In this document: positions 52,565 to 61,210 of the stretch, one piece after another
Position numbering within the stretch: the first letter of the stretch is position 1
Layout: each line of letters starts with the position of its first letter
Assembly: GCF_001006785.1 (NCBI RefSeq)
Contig: NZ_CDHO01000003.1
Location: 1,871,437 to 1,935,436, forward strand
Direction: 5' to 3'
Length of the DNA stretch: 64,000 bases
Source of the DNA: Hyphomicrobium_B sp001006785
Lineage (GTDB): Bacteria; Pseudomonadota; Alphaproteobacteria; Rhizobiales; Hyphomicrobiaceae
Position numbers and translations under genes: made by a program
The notes under the pieces: model-generated
The model's database searches: none
What the model saw: only the letters and a program-made list of their open reading frames with translations
Told to the model about the DNA's origin: nothing

Positions 52565-52908
52565 TTCGTTTCTCCCTTACACATCTTGCGCGCTTTTTTT
52601 ATTGCTGAACCGCAGAGATCCGGCTGCCCCTGGCAGCAATCCTCGGTGAGGAAAGTCAACAGCTGGCGCATCTTGTCGAAATGCACCGCGTAGCGGATGT
52701 AACGGCCAACCCGCGTGGCATGGATTAGGCCCGCGCGATCCAACTCCTTCAAATGAAAGGATGCACCCGTGGGCGTTGCGCCGACGGCATCGGCGATCTC
52801 GCCGGCGGGCAGCCCGGAAGGCCCTTCCTTTACCAGAAGGCGGAAGATCGCGAGGCGCTGCTCATGCGCCAGCGCGGCAAGCCGGATGACGGCGTCTTTG
52901 CTGTTCAT
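52561..52908 (-). CDS. arsR: ArsR-family arsenic-responsive repressor
   Basis: A 115-residue winged-helix repressor (GEIADAVGATPTGASFHLKEL). The C-terminal EDCCQGQPDLCG supplies vicinal cysteines for arsenite binding, as in the chromosomal ArsR type with CC motifs. First gene of the operon; represses its own transcript until As(III) binds. Confidence 0.94.
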   Translation of the reverse strand: MNSKDAVIRLAALAHEQRLAIFRLLVKEGPSGLPAGEIADAVGATPTGASFHLKELDRAGLIHATRVGRYIRYAVHFDKMRQLLTFLTEDCCQGQPDLCGSAIKKARKMCKGETK

Positions 52909-52950
52909 ATATGCATATTACAAGGATTATTGAAATATGCAATATGCAGC
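52909..52950 (-). promoter_or_regulatory. ars operator/promoter region
   Basis: AT-rich 42 nt directly before arsR. It contains the palindrome ATATGCATAT (52909-52918), the inverted pair GCATATT (52913-52919) / AATATGC (52941-52947) and a second copy of AATATGC at 52934-52940. These repeats are a likely ArsR site overlapping the promoter. Confidence 0.5.
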
Positions 52951-53016
52951 AGCGCTTACGAATTGTGCGACTGCGGAAAGATGCAGTGTTGGATCGTTGA
53001 ATTTCGCGATTGGGCT

Positions 53017-53193
53017 TTAGCGGAGGCGCAGCTCCCTAAGCGGGCACAATCTCAAGGCTCCGAGCAGGATCATTACGGCACCGACTATCTCGACCGCGAT
53101 CGTCTCAAGGGCGAGGAAATCGCTAAGGGCATTCCGATGCATGAAGAATGGCGGCAAAATTTTTCCATCCTCGAGCGAGTTTCGCATAGCCAT
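53017..53193 (-). CDS. Short one-TM protein, possible DUF1622 remnant
   Basis: A 58-residue frame whose C-terminal part (ALETIAVEIVGAVMILLGAL) is a membrane helix resembling the first helix of DUF1622 membrane proteins. Those have about 110-120 residues and more helices, so this would be a truncated copy. No good ribosome site. Could be non-coding. Confidence 0.3.
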   Translation of the reverse strand: MAMRNSLEDGKILPPFFMHRNALSDFLALETIAVEIVGAVMILLGALRLCPLRELRLR

Positions 53194-53206
53194 GTTCGAA
53201 ATAGAT

Positions 53207-54448
53207 TCAACTCTCGCTTTTTCCACATTCCATAGAGTCTGCGGTACTTTTCGCGCAGGTGCCATTGTCGATCGCGCTCATGCTTGCGAGCGGTTTGGAA
53301 TCGCCTGACTCGTGCAGGAAGACGCCCTCGATCGGATCAATCTCTCGCTGCCAGGGCGCCTGTTCGATAACGCGCATCGTTTGGTCGTAGCCAGCCTGCC
53401 ACCGCTTCTTGATTCCGGATGAGGTGAAGTCGACGTCCTTGGTGTGGTCTTCGGTTTCGTGTCCTGGCCACAGGAGACGCACGAAATGCATACGGGTGAG
53501 ACATCCGTAGCTTGCGAGATCGCGGATATCCTCGCGCGAGCGAAGCTCCTCGGGAATGCGCATCGCAAGTTCCTTGATGACATGCCTGAGACGATGAATT
53601 TGCGCCTGACGCATGATGTGCGTTGCGACCCGGCTCGAATACTGGATGTTCTTCTGGCGGTGAAGCACCTCCCAGATCGTTGTAGGTTCCGGCCCGGTCG
53701 GGTTCCACATGTGCACGGCAAAGACGAGCGAATTTTTGCGCGGATGATCGTCGAAAATCGCCTCGGCAGGCGTGTTCGAGAGAATGCCGCCGTCCCAATA
53801 AAGTTCACCGTCAATGCGCACGGCGGGAAACGCCGGCGGCAATGCGCCGGACGCCATGATGTGCTTTGCCGTGATTTCCGTCTCAAGACTGTCAAAGTAG
53901 TGCATCTGGCTCGTCCGAACCTGTGCAGCCCCCACCGTCAAGCGCGGCTTGCTACGTCTTATGAGCGAGAAATCGACGAGATCATTGAGCGTCGCCTCCA
54001 GCTCGGAAGTGGAATAATAGCCTGCTCGTTCTGCGCCGAGTGGGTAATGCGGATTGAAAAAGGCAAAGTGGTTGGGCTTGAAGAATCCCGAGATCCCGCT
54101 GGTCAAAGCTTGCCAATAGGACAACGATGTCGTGGCTTGGGGCCACAGCATCATCGAATCCCAAATCGAGCGTTGGGACATTCGCTCCCAAAACTCGTTG
54201 AGCGCAGCAAGCCTGTCGCCAGGTTCGTTGCCCACGATGAGCGCGGCGTTGATGGCTCCAATCGATGTTCCGATGACCCAATCCGGTTCGACGCCGGCTT
54301 CGTGCAGCGCGTGATAGACACCCGACTGATATGCGCCGAGTGCGCCGCCGCCTTGGAGCACCAATACGATCTGGCCATAGCCGGCCGTGCGATTATCGCG
54401 ATTTCGTCGAGGCATGGGGGTTGCCTTTATCTTGGAAAGTGCAGTCAT
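53207..54448 (-). CDS. Patatin-like phospholipase with DUF3734
   Basis: A 413-residue lipid acyl hydrolase. Oxyanion loop LQGGGALGAYQSGV, nucleophile Ser in IGTSIGAINAAL, and the dyad Asp in DGGILSNTP. The C-terminal half (HIMRQAQIHRLRHVIKEL) matches DUF3734, common in proteins of this class. No signal peptide. Only 13 nt from the DUF302 gene, so probably one transcript. Confidence 0.92.
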   Translation of the reverse strand: MTALSKIKATPMPRRNRDNRTAGYGQIVLVLQGGGALGAYQSGVYHALHEAGVEPDWVIGTSIGAINAALIVGNEPGDRLAALNEFWERMSQRSIWDSMMLWPQATTSLSYWQALTSGISGFFKPNHFAFFNPHYPLGAERAGYYSTSELEATLNDLVDFSLIRRSKPRLTVGAAQVRTSQMHYFDSLETEITAKHIMASGALPPAFPAVRIDGELYWDGGILSNTPAEAIFDDHPRKNSLVFAVHMWNPTGPEPTTIWEVLHRQKNIQYSSRVATHIMRQAQIHRLRHVIKELAMRIPEELRSREDIRDLASYGCLTRMHFVRLLWPGHETEDHTKDVDFTSSGIKKRWQAGYDQTMRVIEQAPWQREIDPIEGVFLHESGDSKPLASMSAIDNGTCAKSTADSMECGKSES

Positions 54449-54461
54449 GGCAGGCGCTCAT

Positions 54462-54968
54462 CTACTGCTTAGTTGCGACGCTGGAGGTGATCGAAGCGAT
54501 CACACTTGATGCCATCTTGAATTGCGCATCTCGGTCTTGAATGCCGTGGCGACGGGCGATCCACCCGAAATCGGTGTAAACCGCCCAGACTTGTCCAGTC
54601 TCGTCCTGCCGAACGAGGAGGCGAACGGGCCAGTCGAGGCCGGAATCCGGATTCGAGGTGAGGAATTGGATGCCCAGTGGAGGATTGCCGAAAATCAGCA
54701 GGGTCGATGGCCGGAGCTTGATGCCTGAACCTGCCCCGAGCTCTGTTTGATCAATCTCAGAGAAGAGCTTGATACCTTTGTGCGCGATATCAGCTTTGAG
54801 GCGAGAGATCGTCTCGCCGAAGCCGTATACGCTCTTCACCTTGACGATACCGTCTTGCGTTGATGCGGCAGCGAGCTGGGTCGAATAACCAGCTTGAGGA
54901 AGGGTGAAGACTATCGACAAAGCTAATGCGAATGCACTGTAAACTGAAGATCTTCCGAGCATGGCCAT
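54462..54968 (-). CDS. DUF302 secreted protein
   Basis: A 168-residue protein with a signal peptide (about 1-34) and a DUF302 domain (GFGETISRLKADIAHKGIKL; STLLIFGNPPLGIQFL). DUF302 proteins are small periplasmic proteins of unknown function. The 54969-55245 spacer to the divergent gene holds no recognisable gene, only a GCCCC/GGGGC hairpin near 55202-55219. Confidence 0.9.
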   Translation of the reverse strand: MAMLGRSSVYSAFALALSIVFTLPQAGYSTQLAAASTQDGIVKVKSVYGFGETISRLKADIAHKGIKLFSEIDQTELGAGSGIKLRPSTLLIFGNPPLGIQFLTSNPDSGLDWPVRLLVRQDETGQVWAVYTDFGWIARRHGIQDRDAQFKMASSVIASITSSVATKQ

Positions 54969-55245
54969 CTCGCTTTCTCGTTCATCAACTCAAAGCAATC
55001 GGTTGATCGAGGCAGGATGGCTAAGACGCTCACATAGCGAAAATATCGATTGGCTTCGGAGTCGATAGTTGCCGCCTATCGCTTCCTCCGGTTCCGAGGT
55101 TGGCTACATACCTGCTGAGGTTTTGGGATAGCGCCGAGCTATCAAATCCAGTGTCAAACGGCATTTCAGTCGCGTGTTCGAAGCCCATAGGTTCTGGCCA
55201 GCCCCGCTCCAAAAGGGGCGATCTTAATCAACCAGGAGAGACCCT

Positions 55246-55512
55246 ATGAAACTCCTTTCAGCAGCAGCGCTCGTTGCAATCTTTGCCGCTATCGCATCTC
55301 CGACCTACGCAGCCGAAGACTGCGACGGCGGATTCAAGACACATATGGGCAAGATGTCGGTTCTCATCAACAAGATGTCCGGGTACGAACTCGCCGACGT
55401 CGTTCGCAAGTCGCTCGACGCCTACGACTCTTGCAAAGCTGGTGACGGATTCTCGCCCCACGGCGTGTGGGATCAGATTGAGGCCGAAATGCAGGCGAAG
55501 TACGGCAAGTGA
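55246..55512 (+). CDS. Small secreted hypothetical protein with a possible disulfide
   Basis: An 88-residue protein; signal peptide MKLLSAAALVAIFAAIASPT, cut after YA (22). The mature ~66 residues are mostly helical with two cysteines (26 and 63). A strong ribosome site (AGGAGAG) precedes it. No family recognised. It stands 72 nt before a secreted metalloprotease, separated by a terminator hairpin; such pairs sometimes are protease and inhibitor or propeptide-like partner, but there is no direct evidence. Confidence 0.75.
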   Translation: MKLLSAAALVAIFAAIASPTYAAEDCDGGFKTHMGKMSVLINKMSGYELADVVRKSLDAYDSCKAGDGFSPHGVWDQIEAEMQAKYGK

Positions 55513-55536
55513 AACGCTGACGCAATTCGTGCCGAG

Positions 55537-55573
55537 AAGCCTCGCAGACCCAACTGCGGGGCTTGTTTTTTTT
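55537..55573 (+). terminator. Rho-independent terminator between the small secreted gene and the protease gene
   Basis: AAGCCTCGCAG (55537-55547), loop ACCCAA, CTGCGGGGCTT (55554-55564), one G-T pair, then a run of eight T. It ends 3 nt before the GGAGG ribosome site of the metalloprotease, so it would limit or attenuate protease transcription. Confidence 0.8.
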
Positions 55574-55583
55574 GGAGGTTGCA

Positions 55584-57182
55584 ATGATTCCAGCGCGTCG
55601 CGTACGGCACATAGCGTTATTCGTGGTTGCAGGCGCGAGCGCAGCCGCAATGTTTGCCAGAGCGGCAAGTTCGGAATCTATCGATGTCATTCTATCGAAC
55701 CTGCCGCTGAGAGAAACTGCCGCCTATTCTCGGATATACGAGGCCGCAGGCCGCCCGAAGCGAGAAGTTCAGGAAATGAGCAGGTCGGAAGTCTGGACGA
55801 TTCCCGGCGAGAAATGGGACGCGATCCTATCTCTCGCGCGAGATGCCGGAACAAAGATCAGCAAGCTCGATTCCAATTGGAATCACGCTCTTGTGCCTAT
55901 GCAAAACTCCGGTGCGATGACCGCGTCGCAAAGCGCCCTGCTGCACGCGGCCATGGCCTCGAAGGCCGTTACCGGCGCGATCGTCATGGCACGTCCTCCG
56001 GCTGGGCTCGCAGAGAACATGTTGACGAAGAGCGAACTCGTCATTCCGATCGCCGCGGGAATATCGGTCACTGCGAGACGAATGAGCCTGCACAAAATCG
56101 AAGCTGGCTATGCCTGGCATGGCGTCGTGTCCGAAACCGGGGAGCCAGTCACGTTGCTTTGGTGGGCGTCCGGACGCATGGCAGGATCAATTACGTATCG
56201 CGGGCATGTCTATTCCGTACACGAACTCGGTGGAGGCACGGAAGCCGTCGTCGAGATGAATCCTGCACAAATGCCTCAAGAGCACGCCGCGATGCCGCGG
56301 GGCATGATGGAGAAGATGCATCTTAAGCAGGATCCGCTCGTCACGAAGGGCGATCCGAGCGATCTCGCAGGGCATGGGAATGTAGTTCGTTACAATTCCA
56401 GGAATCCTGAGCGCGCAACCACAAAGGACGTCCACGATGCATCGCCTGCGGCTGATGCCGCCATCGCACCGGGACCGCTGGACATCACGCGGAAACAAGC
56501 ATTGCCGCAAGTATCGGCTTCAAAGGCAGTCATCCGTTTGATCGTCGCTTACACGAAAGCTGCCGCCTCTCACTACGATGACATAAAAACTGATTTGATT
56601 CCGCTGGCGATCGAGGACGCGAACGAATCCTTTCGCATGAGCGGAATCACCAACGTCGAACTGGAACTGGCTTACGCCTACGAAACGGATTACATCGAGA
56701 CTGGCTCGCATTTCGAACACGTTTTTCGCTTCGCCGGCAAGAACGACGGTTACATGGATGAAGTTCACGGATTGCGTGACAAGTATAGGGCCGATGTCGG
56801 CATTCTCATTGTAGATGATGCGAATGGTTGCGGATTATCGGCCGGTGTTCATGTGGCCGCCGAGCGGGCATTTGCGGTCGTGCACCATGAATGTGCAGAA
56901 AACATGTACTCGCTGGCTCACGAAATCGGTCACATCATCGGTGCGCGCCATGACGAAGCCCTCGACGACAGCAAGAAGCCATTTTCATACGGACACGGGT
57001 ATGTCTCCGGCAAGAGCTGGCGCACGATGATGGCTTATAAGGACAGCTGTGACGGTTGCCCGCGCGTGCCCGTCTGGTCGAGTCCGAATATCCTGATCCG
57101 AGGTGTTTCGGCAGGAGACGCTGAAAGCGATAATGCCCGCGTCATCGTTGAGAATGCAGCACGCGTTGCTGGTTTTAGATAG
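55584..57182 (+). CDS. Secreted zinc metalloprotease (M12/reprolysin-like)
   Basis: A 532-residue exported protein. Signal peptide about 1-28 (cut after ARA). Residues ~30-310 are an uncharacterised N-terminal half, presumably a prodomain. The C-terminal ~210 residues are a metzincin: HEIGHIIGARHD at about 446-457 with three zinc His and catalytic Glu, and a Met-turn TMMAY further on. Two Cys pairs flank the site (ANGCG.., HHECAENM; DSCDGCP). The start MIPARRVRH follows GGAGG. Likely periplasmic or released. Confidence 0.9.
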   Translation: MIPARRVRHIALFVVAGASAAAMFARAASSESIDVILSNLPLRETAAYSRIYEAAGRPKREVQEMSRSEVWTIPGEKWDAILSLARDAGTKISKLDSNWNHALVPMQNSGAMTASQSALLHAAMASKAVTGAIVMARPPAGLAENMLTKSELVIPIAAGISVTARRMSLHKIEAGYAWHGVVSETGEPVTLLWWASGRMAGSITYRGHVYSVHELGGGTEAVVEMNPAQMPQEHAAMPRGMMEKMHLKQDPLVTKGDPSDLAGHGNVVRYNSRNPERATTKDVHDASPAADAAIAPGPLDITRKQALPQVSASKAVIRLIVAYTKAAASHYDDIKTDLIPLAIEDANESFRMSGITNVELELAYAYETDYIETGSHFEHVFRFAGKNDGYMDEVHGLRDKYRADVGILIVDDANGCGLSAGVHVAAERAFAVVHHECAENMYSLAHEIGHIIGARHDEALDDSKKPFSYGHGYVSGKSWRTMMAYKDSCDGCPRVPVWSSPNILIRGVSAGDAESDNARVIVENAARVAGFR

Positions 57183-58418
57183 CTATTGGGGATGCGAGCC
57201 GTGATGATCCGGAGGGAAATTCAAATGTCGGGTCAACCAGGCCGCGGCAGCGAGTGATACCCCGATACCTGCTACACACGCACCCCATCCGAAGTTATCG
57301 AAGATCTGGCCAAGGACGGCGGTGCCGATCAGGCCGCCCGCGAAATAGCTTGCGAGATAAATGCCGCTCGCGGAGGCGCGATTGTGTTTCGCCGCACGGC
57401 TTACGAAACCCGTTGCGAGAGCCTGTGCGAGAAACGTCCCAACTGCGACCAAAACCATTCCAATAAGTATGACCGGAAGCCGAGGAACGATCAGGAGCGG
57501 CAAGCCGACCGCAGCGATCGCCAACGCAGCCCATAGTGAAATCTTGTGGCCTGCCGTTTTCGCGATGGCTCCAGCGAGCGGCGTGGTCACAATCGACGGC
57601 AGGAAGACGAAGTAAATGAAGCCGAGTGTCATCATACCGACGCCCAAAGGCGGAGCGACGAGTACGAAATTGACGTAGGTGAACGTTCCGATGAACGCGA
57701 ACAGGATGCAAAAGCCGATCGCGAAGCCGGCGCGCATCTCTGTCGCCTGCACGTGAGCCCACCATTTCTGCGAACAGGCGGCATCTGAGTTGCAGGCTGT
57801 CTCGCTCACGGGCGTTTGCCGTATGGTTCCATAGACGAGTACGGCTCCCAGCAAATTCAATCCTGCAAAGAAGATGAAGTTGGCGGCGAGCCCGGCATGA
57901 TCGGTGACAGCGCTTGCAACAAGCCGCCCGATCAGGTTGCTCGCAACGTTGCCGGTGATATAGGCCGCAAACGCTCCGGCCGATTGCTCGGCCGTAAAGT
58001 GTTCGCCAAGATAGGCGAGCGTCAGCCCAAATGCGGAAGCCATGCACAGGCCCTGCAAAATGCGCAGTCCCGCGAACACACCTATGGTCGGAGCGAACGC
58101 AAGCATGAATGTCGGGACGGATAGCGCGATCAGGCTTGCCAGAATTCCGGTGCGGCGTTCGATGCGATCACTCAACAAGGCGATCGAAAAGCCACCGATC
58201 GCCATTCCGAGCGTACACGCATTTACCGCCAGTCCCATCGCTGCGGCGCTGACGCGGTAATGCGCAGCGAGGGCGGGAAGCAGCGCTTGTGTCGCGAAAA
58301 GATCAACGACCGTCAGGAACGCCGTGACGGCGATAATGAGCAATTTGAACGAGGATACCGTCGTGCCATCTGATTTTTCTGGCACGTCGAATTCGTTGGT
58401 TCGTGCGGATGAGAGCAT
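57183..58418 (-). CDS. MFS transporter (arabinose-efflux-like)
   Basis: A 411-residue, 12-helix MFS protein of the YnfM/AraJ-like class. Conserved ALLSDRIERRTGILASL between helices 2 and 3. Substrate unknown. ATG with AAGG seven nt upstream. Separated from the upstream cupin gene by a hairpin at 58442-58474. Confidence 0.88.
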   Translation of the reverse strand: MLSSARTNEFDVPEKSDGTTVSSFKLLIIAVTAFLTVVDLFATQALLPALAAHYRVSAAAMGLAVNACTLGMAIGGFSIALLSDRIERRTGILASLIALSVPTFMLAFAPTIGVFAGLRILQGLCMASAFGLTLAYLGEHFTAEQSAGAFAAYITGNVASNLIGRLVASAVTDHAGLAANFIFFAGLNLLGAVLVYGTIRQTPVSETACNSDAACSQKWWAHVQATEMRAGFAIGFCILFAFIGTFTYVNFVLVAPPLGVGMMTLGFIYFVFLPSIVTTPLAGAIAKTAGHKISLWAALAIAAVGLPLLIVPRLPVILIGMVLVAVGTFLAQALATGFVSRAAKHNRASASGIYLASYFAGGLIGTAVLGQIFDNFGWGACVAGIGVSLAAAAWLTRHLNFPPDHHGSHPQ

Positions 58419-58441
58419 GGCCTTCTAGCCTCCGAAGCACC

Positions 58442-58474
58442 GATCACTGCCGCGCCATCCGGCCGGCAGTGATC
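58442..58474. terminator. Inverted repeat between cupin and MFS genes
   Basis: GATCACTGCC and GGCAGTGATC form a perfect 10-bp stem with a 13-nt loop. No T-run. It lies past the cupin stop and may end or process the cupin transcript before the MFS gene. Confidence 0.45.
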
Positions 58475-58489
58475 AGCCACATCTCAGGG

Positions 58490-58975
58490 TTACATGTTGT
58501 GATCCTTGGGATCGGCGGCGATGTCCGCCGAGATCAAGACCGTCGGCTTGTCGGAATTGTTCTTCCACCAATGAGAGAGATGGCTCTCGACCGAGAGATC
58601 ACCGGCTTCGTGATCGATGGGGACGGAGCAGGTGCTGGCATACTCGGTGATCTTTCCCGAGACGACATAGATGAGCGCCGGCCGGTCGTCGTGGCTGTGC
58701 CAAGCCACTTCGCCGCCCGGAGCGACCTCAAGTCGCCGCATGCGGAAGTGATGGCCTGCGACGGCCACTTTTTCGTTTGTGAGATCGAGTTCGCCGAGCA
58801 GCTTCTCTGTCACCGCTTTATGCGCTGTGGCGCCGGGCTTTTGCCCATTGGATGTGACGACTTTATTTGCCGGGCATTCGCCCGCGCTCGCCGCATTGGC
58901 AACGACCAAGAATGCGCCCGTCAATGCACCAGCGAGCGTTAACGCAATCCACGATTTGCTGAGGGAGGGTGTCAT
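58490..58975 (-). CDS. Secreted cupin-domain protein
   Basis: A 161-residue protein with a signal peptide (about 1-31) and one cupin barrel (VAPGGEVAWHSHDDRPALIY, VVSGKITEY). His-x-His in WHSHDD suggests a metal site. Function and ligand unknown. Two cysteines (GECPAN; STCSVP) may pair in the periplasm. Confidence 0.85.
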   Translation of the reverse strand: MTPSLSKSWIALTLAGALTGAFLVVANAASAGECPANKVVTSNGQKPGATAHKAVTEKLLGELDLTNEKVAVAGHHFRMRRLEVAPGGEVAWHSHDDRPALIYVVSGKITEYASTCSVPIDHEAGDLSVESHLSHWWKNNSDKPTVLISADIAADPKDHNM

Positions 58976-59111
58976 GTTGTGTCTCCGAATTAGGATTTAC
59001 TCGTGAAGCGCCGCAGCGCGTTCCGAAGACACAATGGCGAGGGCCGGCTTTGATTTTAAATATCGATTTGTTTGCTGTTCGATAGCGCAAAGCTATTGCA
59101 TCGCGCGGCAA

Positions 59112-59139
59112 TAAAAAAGCGAGCCGCTTGAGGCTCGCT
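59112..59139 (-). terminator. Rho-independent terminator of the SDR gene
   Basis: Minus strand: AGCGAGCC, loop TCAAGC, GGCTCGCT, followed by TTTTTATT. It starts 25 nt past the SDR stop. Canonical terminator. Confidence 0.85.
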
Positions 59140-59163
59140 GAGATCGTCTCGGTTTGCCCGCTG

Positions 59164-59988
59164 CTATTGGGCGGTCCAGCCACCTTCAACCGGAATGGCC
59201 GTGCCGGTGATGGATTTGGCGCCATTGCTGCAAAGAAAGGCGGTCACTTCTCCGATCTCTTCCGTCGTGACGAAAGTTTTCGTCGGCTGCGCATGCAGCA
59301 GGACGTCGCGAACGACCTGTTCTTCTGTAAGCCCGCGCGCGCGAGCGGTTTCCGGAATCTGCTTCTCGACCAGAGGGGTCAGAACGTAACCCGGACAGAT
59401 AGCATTTGCAGTGATCCCGTGCTCCGCGAGTTCGAGTGCCGCTGTTTTCGTAAGTCCTAGCAGGCCGTGCTTCGCGGCGACGTAAGCGCACTTGAACGGG
59501 GAAGCGACGAGAGCATGAGCTGACGCAACATTCACGATGCGGCCCCAACGCCTCTTCTTCATCTCCGGCACGACAGCGCGAATAGTGTGAAATGCTGCCG
59601 AAAGGTCGATAGAAATGATCGAATTCCATTTGAAAACGGGAAAGGTTTCAATCGCTTCCACGTGTTGAATTCCCGCATTGTTGACCAGAATATCGATCTG
59701 ACCGAACGCTGTTCGGGCATCCTCGATCATTTGAGCGATTGCCTGCTCGCTCGACATATCGGCGCCCGAGAAGGCGGTGGCGATGCGACTGACTTTCTCG
59801 AGTTCTGTCCGAACATCGTCAATACCGGAAGGCGAGCCGAACCCGTTGAACATGATGTTCACGCCGCGCGCTGCAAGTGCGCGGGCGATGCCGAGTCCAA
59901 TCCCGCTGGTCGAACCCGTGACGATAGCGGATTTTCCCTTGAGTTCGTGGCCAAGGCTGGTCAAACCTGTCATGACATTTACGTTCAT
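59164..59988 (-). CDS. 3-hydroxybutyrate-dehydrogenase-like short-chain dehydrogenase
   Basis: A 274-residue SDR. NAD site TGSTSGIGLGIARALAARG, NNAG motif, catalytic Ser-Tyr-Lys in NVASAHALVASPFKCAYVAAK. FNGFGSPSGIDDVR and the C-terminal GTAIPVEGGWTAQ match D-3-hydroxybutyrate dehydrogenase (BdhA), which links 3-hydroxybutyrate and acetoacetate in PHB metabolism. The start MNVNVMTGLTSLG at 59988 has GGAG upstream. Divergent from a LysR gene that may control it. Confidence 0.88.
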   Translation of the reverse strand: MNVNVMTGLTSLGHELKGKSAIVTGSTSGIGLGIARALAARGVNIMFNGFGSPSGIDDVRTELEKVSRIATAFSGADMSSEQAIAQMIEDARTAFGQIDILVNNAGIQHVEAIETFPVFKWNSIISIDLSAAFHTIRAVVPEMKKRRWGRIVNVASAHALVASPFKCAYVAAKHGLLGLTKTAALELAEHGITANAICPGYVLTPLVEKQIPETARARGLTEEQVVRDVLLHAQPTKTFVTTEEIGEVTAFLCSNGAKSITGTAIPVEGGWTAQ

Positions 59989-60265
59989 CGTGACACTCCG
60001 AAAGCGAGCTAAGGAGGATCCGGCAAGCAAGGGGGGAGGGCCTGCCGGATCCTTGGGCAGACGAGGAGGCGTGGCGTCTGCAGATTTCGCGTTGGCATCA
60101 GCCGAAGAGATTGGCTAATTCCTATTCGCGACTTCATTCGCGTGAAAACTATCCGCGAGAGCGCTGGATCAGAAATATCGTTTGAGCTAAGTTTCAATAC
60201 CTTTTGGCTATCGGGCGAATTCTCCTGCGGTCGTATCATCCGGATTTGATGTTCGGGCCAATCAG

Positions 60266-61210
60266 ATGGAAATGCATCAAGTTCGATACTTCCTTGCCGT
60301 TGCGCGGGAGCTGAATTTCACTCGTGCGGCCGAAAGCTGTAACGTGGCGCAGCCATCGCTGACGCGCGCAATCAAACAACTTGAAGATGAACTGGGAGGC
60401 GAGCTGTTCCGCCGCGAGCGAAGCCTCTCGCACCTGACGGAGCTCGGCCAGCGTATGCTGCCGATGCTGCAGCAGTGCTACGACAGTGCCATTAACGCAA
60501 AATCGCTGGCGCACTCCATCAAGAGCGGTGCAGTCGCGCCGCTGACTATCGCGCTTTCGGTGACGGTGAACATCATGCTCCTGATCCCATTTCTATCGGA
60601 GTTGATGCGCGTATTACCCGGACTTGAACTGCGTTTTTTCCGCGGGACCAACAATGAGATCGCCGATCTCCTCAAAAAGGGTGACGCTGAAGTCGGGGTT
60701 GGTGGTCCACTCGAAGGAGCTTGGGACCGTCTAGATTCGTGGGAACTGTTTAAGGAGCCGTACAGGCTTGTGGTCGGAAACAAGCATCGTCTCGCATCGC
60801 TAGGCGATCCAATAGCGCCTTCGGAGCTGTCTAAGGAGCGATTTCTCTGCCGAACAAACTGCGAAAATTCCAAGGATATACTCGGTTTCCTCGATGCTCA
60901 TGGTGGCCAGCCAAAGGCGAAGCATGACGTCGCGACGGAACCGGATCTGGCGGCACTGCTAGAGAGCAATTTCGGAATCGGCATAGCGCCGAGAAGCTCC
61001 GTACTCAGTGCAAATTCCCGACAGCTGCGGATAGATGGATTGGAAATCGACAGAACCGTTTACGCCTATGCCGTCGCCGGAAGACAACGGTCGATGGCTG
61101 CGAGTACATTGATAAAGATGCTTCGTGCCGCCGACTGGCGCGTTGTGGAGGAGCAACTTGTCGGCGTCGATAAAGGTTCTGATGTCTCCGTCAGTTCGCA
61201 AGTCGCTTAA
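60266..61210 (+). CDS. LysR-family transcriptional regulator
   Basis: A 314-residue regulator: N-terminal winged helix (MHQVRYFLAVARELNFTRAA then ESCNVAQPSLTRAIKQLEDE) and a periplasmic-binding-like effector domain. Divergent from the SDR gene; two direct ATTCGCG copies 12 nt apart (60124-60142) lie between them and could be part of its site. Its last 20 nt overlap the 3' end of the convergent peroxiredoxin-like gene. Confidence 0.92.
   Translation: MEMHQVRYFLAVARELNFTRAAESCNVAQPSLTRAIKQLEDELGGELFRRERSLSHLTELGQRMLPMLQQCYDSAINAKSLAHSIKSGAVAPLTIALSVTVNIMLLIPFLSELMRVLPGLELRFFRGTNNEIADLLKKGDAEVGVGGPLEGAWDRLDSWELFKEPYRLVVGNKHRLASLGDPIAPSELSKERFLCRTNCENSKDILGFLDAHGGQPKAKHDVATEPDLAALLESNFGIGIAPRSSVLSANSRQLRIDGLEIDRTVYAYAVAGRQRSMAASTLIKMLRAADWRVVEEQLVGVDKGSDVSVSSQVA

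Noticed and set aside
55030..55212. A 60-codon minus-strand frame in the spacer before the small secreted gene
   Set aside because: No ribosome site, no hydrophobic or domain pattern; treated as non-coding.
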